This document shows positions 23,321 through 34,511 of a stretch of DNA of 64,000 bases, piece by piece; the first letter of the stretch is position 1; each line of letters begins with the position of its first letter. A program made the position numbers and the translations under genes. The notes beneath the pieces were generated by a model. That model was not told the DNA's origin, did not search any database, and saw nothing but the letters and a program-made list of their open reading frames with translations. The DNA is from Rosellinia necatrix (lineage: Eukaryota; Ascomycota; Sordariomycetes; Xylariales; Xylariaceae): NCBI GenBank assembly GCA_021209875.1, contig JAGYVD010000001.1, forward strand, positions 3,596,001-3,660,000. The letters run 5' to 3'.

Positions 23321-24674
23321 GAGGATGCTTCGAAGACTAGCCCTCGCATCCCATTCGAGAGAAGAGTGAAGCTGGGAGAGTGAAAGTGTTTATAGTAAGC
23401 GGGTTGAATGGCGCATTATATAGCATGTACAGAGTGCCCAATATCAAACAAAGCTTCATTTATATTCGCATCTCATCTGGCACCCGTGTCATCTCATCTC
23501 CTTCGGCGGTAGTAGCATACTTTAAGTAGGCAATCGGAGCCCTAGTTCACTGCATCATAAGCAGGCTCATCTACGCAGTATCCGGCCAGACGCCCCTTCT
23601 AAGCATACGCTGGGTTCTAATTCTACGACAACGATCTCATTCGCTAGTCTAGCGATATACAAAAACGATTGTATTAATGTAAGTAGTTCTAGAGGCCGTT
23701 GGGAGTCACGTCGTCCATATTAGCTCAACACTGAGCTTCCTGTCTTATTTTAAATGAGTATAAACGGCCAGGGGGCCCTGCTTTCGAGCGCACCGGGCCC
23801 TGATACCGCTTGCGACCTCTCTGATATCCGCTAGAGGAAGAGAAACGAAAGGAGAAAAGAGAGAGAGAAAAAGAAAAAAAAAAGGAAAAAGGACTTAATG
23901 CCCCACGATATATCTTCACCCGGTTAACTACCCCTAGGCGCTACCTAAGTAGTTGAAAGTTAGAGTCGGAACCTGTGTCGTGGTCAAGCCGCCTTCTATG
24001 TATCCCACCCGCTCGCTTGTGATGTGTCCTCATAACAGCATAAACCACACCTTGTGCGTGCACGAGTAGTTTTTCAAAGGAAACGTGATCGACTGTTGAA
24101 TAATTAGCTACCGTTTTCTTTGGCCTATCCGTTTTAAGGAAGTTATACCACCGTATATTTAGCATTCGGTACCTGGGGTAGTCTGTTTTCTGTTTTATGT
24201 AAATATTTATGCATACCTGGTAAAGGTATTTAAGTAACTATGTACCTAGGCCTGACCTAGGTAGGTAGGCTTGGCTTATAAAGGCGGCGTTGCTCAGGTA
24301 GATACCTAAGTAGGTAGTTACAAGTAGAACTACCCCAGCTTACCGAGCATGCTGAGGTAGGTACATACCTACCAGTACTTATGAGCCAGAGAGTCGTTTC
24401 TTTGGTAGCTCCCGCCGTTCCCGGGCTGTGCCGAAACTTCAATACCCAACCCACCGTTTCTTCGTCATTTGTCGCTCTTCGAACCTCCGATAGACGTCCA
24501 AAGAATCGATAGCGCTTCACGACATAAAGACATAGATCAATCGGACACCCGGCTGCCATTAGATTAGGTAGAGCCACATTGCCACCGCACACCCTTTATC
24601 TTCTTCCTTTGAATGCCCTCCTGGGCCCCCGCCCTTCGTCCCGCCATCCGCCGTCCACCGTCCACCGTCCAACC
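23321..24674. other. Intergenic region with TAGGTA motifs
   Basis: About 1.35 kb without a gene. An A/G-rich tract lies at 23,835-23,893, and a cluster of TAGGTA/TACCTA motifs at 24,239-24,371 precedes the next gene's promoter. Confidence 0.5.
24239..24371. repeat. TAGGTA/TACCTA motif cluster
   Basis: Several overlapping units of TAGGTA, TACCTA and their palindromic fusions in about 130 nt, a few hundred bases upstream of the hypothetical gene at 24,675. Confidence 0.7.
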
Positions 24675-25658
24675 ATGCCGATTCGCAACCCGTTCGCCAA
24701 GCGGCCCTTCCTAACCACCGGCGCCGACGTCGCCGGCGACGAGAACGCGCGCCCCGCCGCGCATCTCCCGAAGGACTGCTACAGCGGCTTCGAGAGGGTA
24801 GATACGGTCGGGTCGAGGACCTCGTCCGCATGGAGCATCCATTCCACCAAGAGCCGCGATAACGGCGACTACAAAATGAGTGGTAAGTCCACCTGCCGCC
24901 GCTGGCACTCTGTCCCCTCGCCGCGGACGACGAAGCTGCCTGGCAAAGCTAGTTACAGCAAAGCTAACCCTTTCCGCTGCCAGTCGTCAACGACAGTGGC
25001 GTTTATCTGCCTGTGAGCAGAGTTCCCACCCCGCCTGACATCCAGTCACGTCGCTGTGTTCACTGACCAATCGCTATCCAGCCCTCGCCGACAGATGAGA
25101 AGGGCCTCTGGCCGCGACGGCCTGCAAATTCCCGCACTTCAATGGACACACGCAGCAGCATTGGCGACATCGAACACTTTTCCATATCCCGCGAGTCTTT
25201 CGATTCCTATCGCCGCTCATTCGTACGCAATACCCTCCGTCCGTCCATTAGCGCTTAGCCAGGTAAGCTTGCTAACCGTACCTTGTCTGCAGGATATCTG
25301 CGCGAAATCCCCAGTCTTGGTGTACGATCTCCCTCGGCAGAGTCTCGACTCTGTCGGGCTGGCTAGAAACCCCAGATCTTCCGTGAGGAACCGTTCCTTT
25401 GAGAGGGAACTACCTACGGCGGAGGAAGGCTTCGAAGATGTCGGATTGAACGACGACCAGAAGCAAAACCAGCAACACCCGAAGAAGAAAAGCTTCTTCT
25501 CCAAGTTCTCCGAACCCCAAGAATCCAACACGCATGGAGAGGGATTGGCGCGGTTCATTCCGGGTCGCAAGCGAGCACAAAGCGGCCAGGGGGCCGAATT
25601 AGGACCCGTGGAACGGCCAAACTCGTCTCACTCAGCTCAGGTTCAAGAGGCACATTAA
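24675..25658 (+). CDS. Conserved fungal hypothetical protein, basic C terminus
   Basis: I know no function for this protein. Four exons: 24675..24882, 24985..25013, 25082..25222 and 25293..25658, joining in phase to 247 residues. The N terminus is MPIRNPFAKRPFLTTG; middle landmarks are the splice-made VVNDSGVYLPPSPTDEKGLW and FSISRESFDSYRRSFDICAK; the C-terminal third has KKKSFFSKFSEP and FIPGRKRAQSGQG. It is Ser/Arg/Pro-rich, with no transmembrane helix or catalytic motif, and is probably largely disordered. The regular splice phases and protein-like middle exons make it a real gene. A T-rich tract (25,676-25,730) follows the stop and may be part of the 3' end signals. Confidence 0.75.
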
Positions 25659-26579
25659 GCCAGCGTCCCTCTTGGTTTTTTTTTTTCCTTTTTATTTTAT
25701 TTTATCTTTCTTTTCGTTCCTGTTTTTTTTCAATGCATCATCTTATGGCGGGCGGTTTGCATGGGTCGGGGCATTCACGATGTAGCTAGAGCCATCGTTT
25801 GCCCCTTTTCGGAGACATAGTCTCATTCTTGGCGCTCGTTATACTATCTTATAAGGCTTCATGGTCAGGAAGCAGGCGCGAGAGCCAACCGAGTATCCTG
25901 TGGGCAGGTTGGTCGTGAACGTAATGATAATGCATAGATGAGAACGGCCTCTATATAATTACAATAGTTGGGCCGGTAGATACAAATGCAAATTAGTGTT
26001 CTATTATCCGAACACCATCGTTTTCTCTACGGAAAATTTTTTGTTATTACGTAGTAGTAGGTGCACATGTCTTCCTCACCTCCCCAATCACCACAGAATA
26101 GCTATCTGATGTGGCTTGAGCCTCCCTGTTTTTATATACAGCTCGGGTTTCCAACGACGACCAACGGTTCGGCTGAGCAACTATATATTTCTTTTCTACA
26201 AAGAAACGATACATCACGTAACGCATGGATCTTAGGAAGGAATTGATTATTGTCCTGTTTCACTCGTCAAGCAGGCACCCCTGCCTATATCATCAGCTGA
26301 AGAGGCAAACGTTAGCCAGAGAGTTCGTTCGACCTTTATTTAAACCTGGAAACGATGCAAAGACCCCCTCAGCGATTCTCTACTTGACTACAAGTACATT
26401 CGATGAATTACACACAAGGTCAATGTATTCTGCGTTTCATTAGGCTCATGTATCTAATCCTAGCCTATTGACCACCAAATCTACGCTAAATCTACGCTGG
26501 CACCCCAATCCGGGGCAACCTTCACACAGCCCTACTTACTCGATGTATTCGTAGGTGATTATGCAGATCGGGTGGTTAG
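25659..26579. other. Convergent intergenic region, nothing recognised
   Basis: About 0.9 kb between two convergent 3' ends. T-rich directly after 25,676; otherwise only short meaningless open frames. Confidence 0.5.
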
Positions 26580-27329
26580 CTACTCTGTTGCCTTGGTGGC
26601 ATCCTCCTCCTTTGGAAACAGCGGCTCGGTACGGTTCCGGAATCGCGTGATGTCTTCCGAATCCATCCAATCCTCGATGTGACCGAGGACGAAGTTCATC
26701 AGTCTCTCGAAAATTGGCCCGTGTCCATTGTTGTGGGTGACTCTTTTGTGGTGCTTGCGGTGTCCGCGGTCGGAGAAAGTCTCCAGCATGGCGTGGACGG
26801 ATTCATGAGCTAACATGATGAGAAGCGATCCAAGGTTGGACGTGTCATGCTCGTGTTTCCGGTTGGGGTAGACCGTGAGGACGTTCTTGTCCGCATCGAA
26901 ATGGCCAAGAACATACCGTGAAGGGGTCGGGACGATTTCGAGGGTGACGAGGGGCATGCGCTCTACCCTCTCGCCTATTTTGCGGTCTACCTCTCTGGTC
27001 AATAGATCGAAGTAGAACAATTCGTCGATGAGCTCGAAGTATTCCATCAGGATTGCGGTGATTTTCTTGGTAGAGGCGCTGCGGAGGTCGATCTGTTCGT
27101 GTTTGCGGAAGCGCTCGATGAAATGGGTGATGGTCACTGAGCCCGGGTCTCGGGCTGCCAACGAAGAGCTCATGACCAGGTCAACCAGGGATCGTGCGTC
27201 ATGTGGGACCTTGGAAGACGTGTTCTTACCTGCCGTCTCCTTGCCTCGACGCGACATATCGTCGGCTAAATCTTCGAGATTCGTAATCTCGGCCATGGTT
27301 TGGACTGAGAGGCGTCTCGGCCACGGCAT
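26580..27329 (-). CDS. Putative SprT-like zinc metallopeptidase
   Basis: Single exon, 249 residues. The centre holds LLIMLAHESVHAML, an HExxH zinc-binding and catalytic motif (H175, E176, H179), followed about 24 residues later by NNGHGPIFERL, where H203 fits the third zinc ligand. This spacing and the GHG context recall SprT-like domains (SPRTN/Wss1-type proteases that act on DNA-protein crosslinks), but the C-terminal zinc ribbon and PIP/VIM-type motifs of SPRTN are not seen, so the substrate is open. The start is uncertain: ATG at 27,329, or the in-frame ATG at 27,296, which has the better context (ACCATGG). The first 60 residues look disordered. No secretion signal, so it is probably intracellular. 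Confidence 0.75.
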   Translation of the reverse strand: MPWPRRLSVQTMAEITNLEDLADDMSRRGKETAGKNTSSKVPHDARSLVDLVMSSSLAARDPGSVTITHFIERFRKHEQIDLRSASTKKITAILMEYFELIDELFYFDLLTREVDRKIGERVERMPLVTLEIVPTPSRYVLGHFDADKNVLTVYPNRKHEHDTSNLGSLLIMLAHESVHAMLETFSDRGHRKHHKRVTHNNGHGPIFERLMNFVLGHIEDWMDSEDITRFRNRTEPLFPKEEDATKATE

Positions 27330-29408
27330 ATTGCTGTTGGAAGGCTGGACAGCACGGGAATTACTGGTCTGGGTCTGTCGTTTCTTGATATTACTTGGGC
27401 GGTATGAATGATGTTGATGGTATGCGTGGGACTGTGATGGTACAAGCGGAGGGGTTGATTTTCGTCTATGTCCCCTATAGTACGTATTTATATAAGCTCA
27501 TATTCCTTTACAATGACTTTGTTGCTGAACTCCCTCGCTAACCTAGTGCCTTTTTTCCGAAGCAAATGGAACTTATACGTTGTTAAGGACAAATGAGATC
27601 TGAACAGACTCCTTGTTGCAACATTCCAGCTGACGAGCTAATTACTATGCTCGCGCAACTGGTACAGCCCTCGAGTATACTGTCTCTCGTTCCAAACCGA
27701 CCATGTTTATGAGGTGTGGGTAATATTTTGGTAAAATATGCCTAGCCTTTAATGACATCGTCTAGCATAATTGAAACTTCCTCTATGAAATGGTTTAGTG
27801 GGATGGATATCAATTGAACGAAGCCGTGAGCCTGACAACCCAACACCAGCCCGACAACAAATCGCATGATTCCCGGGTTTGTCTGTCCACTCGACACCAA
27901 AGGGGGTGCTTCAGTCGAACATTGGATACGACGCCACACTTATGGTCTCGTCGGGTCGGCCCTTAATTTGTCACTTATCTTTAACCTCACTCTAACAGGC
28001 TAGTGGCTTCTTTGTCTACCCGAGTCCTTCTTGTCTGATTCCAACGTTGCCTTTGTAAGACTACCGAGGGCTTTGAGGAAGTCGATGACTGTTGGAAGGG
28101 GATACATAATCCGATTCAAACGTGCATCACCTGCACGATAGGTAAGTCTTGCAGTTCTTAAGCCCGTATTAAGCATTTAGCCAACTATATGCCTCTATCT
28201 TGTCTGGAAGGTCAGGCCACATAAATAGGTTACCCTGAAATAGGGACACCTGGTTTCGGTGAGATCGGGTTCAAGTTGATAGGCTACGATGACTCGTAGA
28301 ATCTACCGTGAGAAATGAGGCTCGTAGAAAGGCAATGACCCTGCCGGTGCTTGATTACTACGCCATATCTAGGCTCGGATGGAACCCTCCCTTGCTTCGT
28401 TACCGCGATGACCTGGTGTAGCTCTGCCGATGTTACCGAGCCATAAATCCCACACCTATCTGGCTCGATATCGCTCGGTCTCTTGCCGCCTAGACGGTTA
28501 TGGTGGTTGAAAGGGGGAAGTGGTGGCTACTGGCATCTCGTGTCGCCTTGAACATTTCTTCTCGGTGTCGGACGCGAAGGCCCCCCCTCCAAACCTCGAG
28601 GTAGCTTCCTGCCTGTCAAAGAAACCGAGGTTCAAGCCCTACACGCAACTAGCAACGCCGTCGCTAGAGGCAGGTTTCGGCTCGAAAAACGTCTATTCTT
28701 GCTTCTAATATTTAGGGTCTCAGACGTATAGCTGAGCAATCAATCATCTTGATGCTTTTCGTCCCTTGTCTCCAGGAGGATTGAAGGGAAGAAAAGCTTG
28801 GGTTGTTTTGCACTGATATCTCGTACTGAATAAACCTGGCATGATGGGTATCCCCGTTAGTGTAGAAGTGGAATGCATGGATGGGTATTAGATAGACAAT
28901 AGATACTTAAATCTAGCTACACTAGTTACCTGAATGTTATCTCGCCCATATGCTGTGTATCGCGTATCGCGTGTGCCCTTCTAAGGACGGGATGTCTCAT
29001 ACCCAACCCAGAACACGCATTCGGATATCTGCGATCCGATTCTCGATTATATATTGCGGTAGATTGTCTAATCTACCTTGCAGTTGAAATGGAGATGAAA
29101 CTTGTTTGGATGGAACGTAGGACTTGCTGGGACTGGGGCTGGAGACGATGCTATTGCGCCCACAATTAACGTAGATACTAACCAGATGCACTAAACTTAA
29201 ACAGGCAAATATGTATAACTAGGTACATTATATCGGTACCTCTCTATACTACCAACGGCCTACCCAGGTAGTTATCTAGGTACGTACCTTAAAATCGATA
29301 ATAATTTTCCGCGAGGTCGGCTCTATCTGTTGAGATAGCAAAGTCCGTCCACTTCACAACACCGAGTAGCAATTTCCGGTGTCCCTGTCTCCGGCGAGCC
29401 TCTTCGCC
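27330..29408. other. Gene-free 2.1-kb region
   Basis: No gene recognised on either strand. Upstream of 29,409 there is a short TAGGTA motif cluster (29,219-29,290). The final part is the ACL4 promoter and leader, including an in-frame upstream ATG at 29,379. Confidence 0.5.
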
Positions 29409-30578
29409 ATGGCTCCTCGGCGCCCAGAAAAAAAATCGAAAAAATCAGGGAAGGGCGTCGTTTCGCGCGCCGCCGCCACCACAGGCAGCCCCTCCAACAA
29501 GCCCATCTCCCCGCAGGTCCTGGTCAAGGCGGCCGAGTTCCAGCTCCAGGAGGGCAACGTGCAGGATGCCGCCGCACTCGCCGCGAAGGCCCTTGAGGGG
29601 TCGTCGCCCGGGAGCGACGACGCCCTGCTGGCACTGAACTTCCTGGGACAGGTGAGCCTCGAGCTCGGCGACTTCGACGCCGCGCGCGCCTACCTGCTCC
29701 GCGCCGTCGCCATCGACGAGGACGGCGCCAAGGACGAGGGCGTGGGCGGCGGCCCCGACAAGTTCCTGTCGCTGGCGCAGCTGAGCGAGGAGGGCGGCAA
29801 GGACAGCGTCGGCTGGTTCGAGAAGGGCGCCGCGGCCCTGAAGCGGCAGGTCCAGGCCCTCGAGGCCGCGGGGGCCGCGAAGGGCGGCAAGCATGGCGGC
29901 GAGTCGGCGCTCTTGCTCGACGAGCTGCGGAAGAAGCTGGCCATGACGCTGTGCTCCGTCGCCGAGGTCTATATGACCGATCTGTCGTGGGAGGAGGATG
30001 CCGAGCAGCGCTGCGAATCCCTCACTACCGAGGCGACCCTGGTCGCGCCCGACTTTGCCGAGACGTGGCAGACCTTGGCCAATGTTCGCATCTCGCAGTC
30101 GCGGTTTGACGACGCCAAGGCGGCATTAAACCGGAGTCTAGAGCTATGGAAAGACCTGCCGCCGGAAGACCCGACTGTGCCCGACTTCCCCAGCCGGGTC
30201 GGCCTTGCTAGGTTACTCATGGAGGTCGAACTGGAACAGGAGGCTATCGAAGTACTCGAAAGGCTAGTAGGAGAAGACGACCAGAGCGTCGAGGTCTGGT
30301 ATTTGGGTGGCTGGGGCCTTTATGTCATGGGAGAGAAGCAAAAGGAGGACAAGGCCGTCGAAGACTGGAAGACATCATGGATATCTAGCCGGGTATGGCT
30401 GAACCAGTGCCTCCATCTCTACAAACTACAAGATTATGAAGATGAGCGGTTGGGGGAGCACGCCAGAGAACTCCTTACTGCGATTGCAAAGGAACTTGGG
30501 GAGGCACCCGAAGGGAAAGACGATGACGACGAGTTCGCCTGGGAGGACGAAGAAAGCGACGAGGAGATGCAGCAATAG
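29409..30578 (+). CDS. ACL4: TPR-repeat protein, Acl4-type assembly chaperone
   Basis: Single exon, 389 residues from ATG 29,409. In yeast Acl4 is the dedicated chaperone that captures nascent ribosomal protein Rpl4 and escorts it to pre-60S particles. A lysine-rich N terminus (MAPRRPEKKSKKSGKG) is followed by tetratricopeptide-like helices: VLVKAAEFQLQEGNVQDAA, LALNFLGQVSLELGDFDAAR, FAETWQTLANVRISQSRFDD and VGLARLLMEVELEQEAIEV. The tail is strongly acidic (DDDDEFAWEDEESDEE), as in Acl4 relatives. I chose 29,409 over 29,379 because the family opens with MAP plus a basic stretch and the ATG sits in a CCATGG context. The first 600 bases are very GC-rich compared with the neighbours. Assignment rests on architecture and my memory of the family. 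Confidence 0.8.
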   Translation: MAPRRPEKKSKKSGKGVVSRAAATTGSPSNKPISPQVLVKAAEFQLQEGNVQDAAALAAKALEGSSPGSDDALLALNFLGQVSLELGDFDAARAYLLRAVAIDEDGAKDEGVGGGPDKFLSLAQLSEEGGKDSVGWFEKGAAALKRQVQALEAAGAAKGGKHGGESALLLDELRKKLAMTLCSVAEVYMTDLSWEEDAEQRCESLTTEATLVAPDFAETWQTLANVRISQSRFDDAKAALNRSLELWKDLPPEDPTVPDFPSRVGLARLLMEVELEQEAIEVLERLVGEDDQSVEVWYLGGWGLYVMGEKQKEDKAVEDWKTSWISSRVWLNQCLHLYKLQDYEDERLGEHARELLTAIAKELGEAPEGKDDDDEFAWEDEESDEEMQQ

Positions 30579-30852
30579 GGCATCTGGGTTCAGAGCAGCA
30601 CGATGAAGAACACGATGAAGGGATACCACACACAACCGGGGCGTTGGTAATTCTGGCATAACGGCGGCGTCTGGAGTCTAAAATAGGGGGTTCCACTCCG
30701 TTGGGGTGCGTAGATAGACGTCTTACAACGCTTCAATATATGTCAATTCTTTTTGGATTTCCAATGCGCCAAAACTCCGTGCAAATGCCAACGAGTCGCC
30801 GGGCTCTCGTTCTATCACAGGGGAATAGCCCCGGCGTCGCGTGTCTTAATCC

Positions 30853-31633
30853 CTACGCCGCGATCTTGAGCTTTTCCACCTGTTCCGCAGGCGGCTCTTC
30901 TTCCTCTTCTTCGACCTTGCCGATAAGGCCGCGCTCCCAGAGCTGTTTCCCCGTAAGCTTCGGAGGCTCCTTGATCTTGGCCTTTTTGAGCTCGGCAAGG
31001 CGCTCCTCCTCCTCCCGCTGGCGCTGCTCTTCCATCTCGCGCATGAAATCATCGCGCCATTTGAGGAAGGTCTCGGGCGTGACGGGCGTGCCATGGAACT
31101 TCTTGTTCTCCTCACGCTCGGCGGCTAGTAAGGATTCCTCCCTCACGCGCTCGGCGGCCTCCCTGCGCTCGGTTATCAGCTGCTCGGCAAGCTCTGTCAG
31201 CGTCGTCGCCAGCGTGAATACCATGGCCATGCCGAGGTTCTCCTGGACGACGTCCTCGAGCCCCTTGAGCAGGTGCGCCTTGTCGCCCGACACAGAGAAC
31301 TGGGGGTGCAGCGGCGCGTTCGCGGGGGGCGACAGGTCTAACATCGGTGCCTCGTCGGGATATGCCTCCGGATACCGCACGTGCAGGATCACCGTGGGCG
31401 GCTCGACCCCCTCGTCGCCATTGACATCGTCGGGCGGATTCAGCTTGAGGGCGATGCGGTACTCGGTGTCCGATATATCTGTTCGGTCGGGAGCCGAGGC
31501 GCTGTCAATACCAGGTACCTACGATGTGCGCATGGCGGGGCAGTCCTTCAATGTGTAGCAACGGACCTGTAATTTCTTCAGGGAATATGGAGTCGAGAAC
31601 TTCGCGCTCTTCTATCTGTTCTTCTCTCCCCAT
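30853..31633 (-). CDS. GIR2: RWD-domain protein, Gir2 type
   Basis: Two exons on the complement: 31567..31633 and 30853..31478, giving 230 residues. The N-terminal RWD domain reads MGREEQIEEREVLDSIFPEE, then ITDISDTEYRIALKLNPP across the splice, and VILHVRYPEAYPDEAPMLDL, with the YP..YP..AP core of RWD folds. A long charged helix follows (REEEERLAELKKAKIKEPP), then KLTGKQLWERGLIGK, typical of RWDD1/Gir2. In yeast Gir2 binds Gcn1 and the GTPase Rbg2 and tempers the Gcn2 starvation response. The splice acceptor GAACAG|AT was chosen over an upstream CAG because only it restores ITDISD. It is convergent with ACL4 and divergent from PUF6. Confidence 0.9.
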
Positions 31634-32091
31634 GTTGGAAGTGCTGGCTGTATGGATCTAAGATTAGGAATTAGCGGCGAAACAAGCGCTTCAAAATAGA
31701 CTTGACAGAAGTGATTGTGCATCCACGGTAAGTAGGTGTCGTAGAAGTTAAATACCTGAAGATAGCGACGATAGTTACCTTACTTCTAATTTTGGTGACG
31801 CGGGGCATACCTACTGGTAGGTGGGTAGGTAGGTATCTAGGTACCCTTCTAATCGGTACTTAAGTCCCTTAGGTAAGCAGGTACTTAGGTACCTACCGGA
31901 TATGCAACACCTATCATCATTAGTTATCGATAGTGGGGTAACCATCATTAGCGCCATGGAACTAGCCTCACCGCCTAAATTCCAAGCCCATTATTTTTTG
32001 TTCTGCCGGTCTGCCTGGAAATTTACTGAGCGCAAGAGTCCGAGTCGCATCCGAGGCCTCGCAACTTTACGGATTCGGCAAATTTGCAACT
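31634..32091. promoter_or_regulatory. Divergent GIR2/PUF6 promoter
   Basis: 458 nt shared by two divergent genes, both linked to translation. A TAGGTA-type motif cluster occupies 31,808-31,897. No specific factor site can be named. Confidence 0.5.
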
Positions 32092-34274
32092 ATGGCGCCA
32101 AAGAGTGATCTGGGAAACAAAAGGAAGCTTCCTAGTCGCAGCAAGGACTCGAATGGCAAGAAGCCGAAACACGAGAAGCGCCCACCACCGCCTCCCGTAG
32201 ACAAGGAGGACGGTGTAAGTGACAGCGACGATTCTGGCGATGTCCCTGACCGTGACGACGAGGGCGGTGCCCCATTGAATAGAAAGAATGCGCACGGGGA
32301 TAGCTATGGGAAGGCTCTGTCCAGGGACGAAGAGGCCCAGGCTGCGAAAACTTTCGAAAAAGGTGAGCCTGCTTTAACCGGTGATCTCTTGTTGACCTCG
32401 ACTGACATGACCCAGGCCAAACGTCAAGGGAGTCTCACCAGAAACAGAGACAACTCGCCCAAGACAGAAAGTCGAACAAACCTTTAGCCGACGAATTGAC
32501 CAAGGCAAAGAAGCTATGGGAGAGACTGCGCCGGAAATCTCATGTGCCCAAGGAGGAAAGGGACAAGCTCGTTGAAGAGCTATTCGCCATTACCACTGGA
32601 CGTATGAAGGATTTCGTACTGAAGCACGATGCCGTCCGTGTTGTTCAAACGGCCATCAAATACTCCACACCAGAGAGGCGGAAGATGATTGCCAAGGAAC
32701 TTAAGGGCACTTATGCGCTGCTAGCAGAAAGCAGGTATGCCAAGTTCTTGATTGGCAAACTCATTGTCGAAGGCGACAACGAAGTCCGGGATCTGATTGT
32801 TCCCGAATTCTACGGCCGGGTACGAAAGATGATCAACCATTCCGAGGCGTCTTGGATCCTTGACGATATATACCGAGGTGTTGCCTCCAAAGAACAGAAG
32901 GCCATCCTGCTCCGGGAATGGTATGGTCCGGATACCTTTCTTTTCCGCGGGGCTGGAGAAGCGGAGGCCGAGCCGACAGCCGAACTCTCAGTCATACTAG
33001 AGAAGGACCCAGGAAAACGAACCACCATCATGAAATATCTACTAGATTTAACCAACCAACTTATCCAGAAAAAGATGACCGGTTTCACCATGCTCCACGA
33101 CGCCATGTACCAATACTACACCAATGTGAAGATGGGTTCCGAGGAAGCCAAGGAATATGTCGAGATGATCAAGGAAGATGAGAACGGCGATCTACTTAAA
33201 AATATGGGCTTCACCAAAAATGGGGCTCGTCTTGTATGCCTGCTTCTTGCTCATGGCACAGCCAAGGACCGGAAACAGATCCTGAAAACGTACAAAGATA
33301 CCTTTCAACTCATGTCGGCCGATCCACATGGCCATCTCATTATTCTTACTGCCTATGACACCATCGATGACACAGTGTTAACATCCAAATCCATTATCCC
33401 CGAGTTGCTTGGCAAGTCGGAACAAAATGAGGTCTCCAACATCGTTGCGTTAGCAAATGACCCCAATGGCAGGTTAACGATAAGGTATCTGCTAGAAGGA
33501 GCGAGCAAAGGGCTTTTCGATGGGAGTCACGCAGGCGACCTTGAATTACTAGAACAGGTTTGGGGGATCCGAAAAACGAGCAGCAAGAAGGATCCGGAGA
33601 CCCGCCGGAAAGAATTAGTGACGGCCCTGTCGCCGCCGCTGCTAGCCGCCATCGCCTCGTCACCGGAAGAACTGATATCGACCTCTTTTGGATGCCAGCT
33701 AGTGACGGAAGCCCTCCTCTCTTGTGTTGGGGACAAATCCGAAGCACTAAAGGCTGTGGGACTCACGGCTGGAGGCGACCCAGACGCGGAGCCTGAGAAA
33801 AGTGACGAAGAAGACGAGGCAGCGGCTGCTTTCCCTTCTCCACCTCATATCTCTAAAATACCCCACGGTGGACGGATGTTCAAATCCCTAATATCCGGCG
33901 GTCACTTTGATAAATCATCTCGTAAAATCATACCATGTGACCCACCGCTTCGCTTTGCCGATATTCTATACCCGGTTATCGAAGAACACGTCATGTCGTG
34001 GGCCACAGGGCCGAGTTCTTTCGTTGTGCTCAACCTCCTTGATGCGGATGACTTTTCCCACGGGGGAGAATTGCGCAAGACATTGAAGAAGCACAAGAAG
34101 CAGCTTGAAAGAGCAGCAACCGAGGAAACGCCGGACCAGAAAGCAGCACGCGAGGCTGTGAAGGCCGATGGAGAAGCCGAGAAGGCGGGAAAGAAAGGCA
34201 AGAAAGCTGGGCCGAGGAAAGATAAGCCTGTGGGCAATATGGGCTCGAAATTATTACTCGAGAAATTAGGTTAA
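32092..34274 (+). CDS. PUF6: Pumilio-fold ribosome biogenesis factor Puf6
   Basis: Two exons, 32092..32362 and 32416..34274, giving 709 residues. In yeast Puf6 acts in 60S biogenesis and binds ASH1 mRNA. The N-terminal 100 residues are Lys/Asp-rich and disordered (nucleolar-type). From about residue 125 come pumilio-like helical repeats: LWERLRRKSHVPKEERDKLV, ITTGRMKDFVLKHDAVRVVQ, LLAESRYAKFLIGKLIVEGD, MLHDAMYQYYTN and FTKNGARLVCLLLAHGTAKD. A CPL-type region follows (ISTSFGCQLVTEAL, HGGRMFKSLISGGHF). The C terminus is Lys-rich (EKAGKKGKKAGPRKDKP). The intron is required: the upstream frame otherwise runs into a stop at 32,485, and splicing gives the smooth FEKGQTSRESHQKQRQ. Confidence 0.92.
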
Positions 34275-34475
34275 TAAATATTTTCCGACTTTGAGTGCTT
34301 GGGATGACCAAAACAAAGAAAGGGAAGCGTACCGCCACATTCGATTCAATATCTTTTGAGGCCTTCTTCTCTACTTAGTATTTATTAGTATACTATACAC
34401 CATACATAATGCCTTCGGAGGCCCCTGGCCTGTCTCGGGTATACTACAGATTTCATGTCCGAGCAAGCTCCAGTA

Positions 34476-34511
<36 letters not shown>

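Noticed and set aside
28250..28300. Possible tRNA B-box like GGTTCAAG
   Set aside because: No matching A box or cloverleaf arms could be folded around it.
29445..29894. 149-codon antisense frame in ACL4
   Set aside because: Shadow of the GC-rich TPR coding strand.
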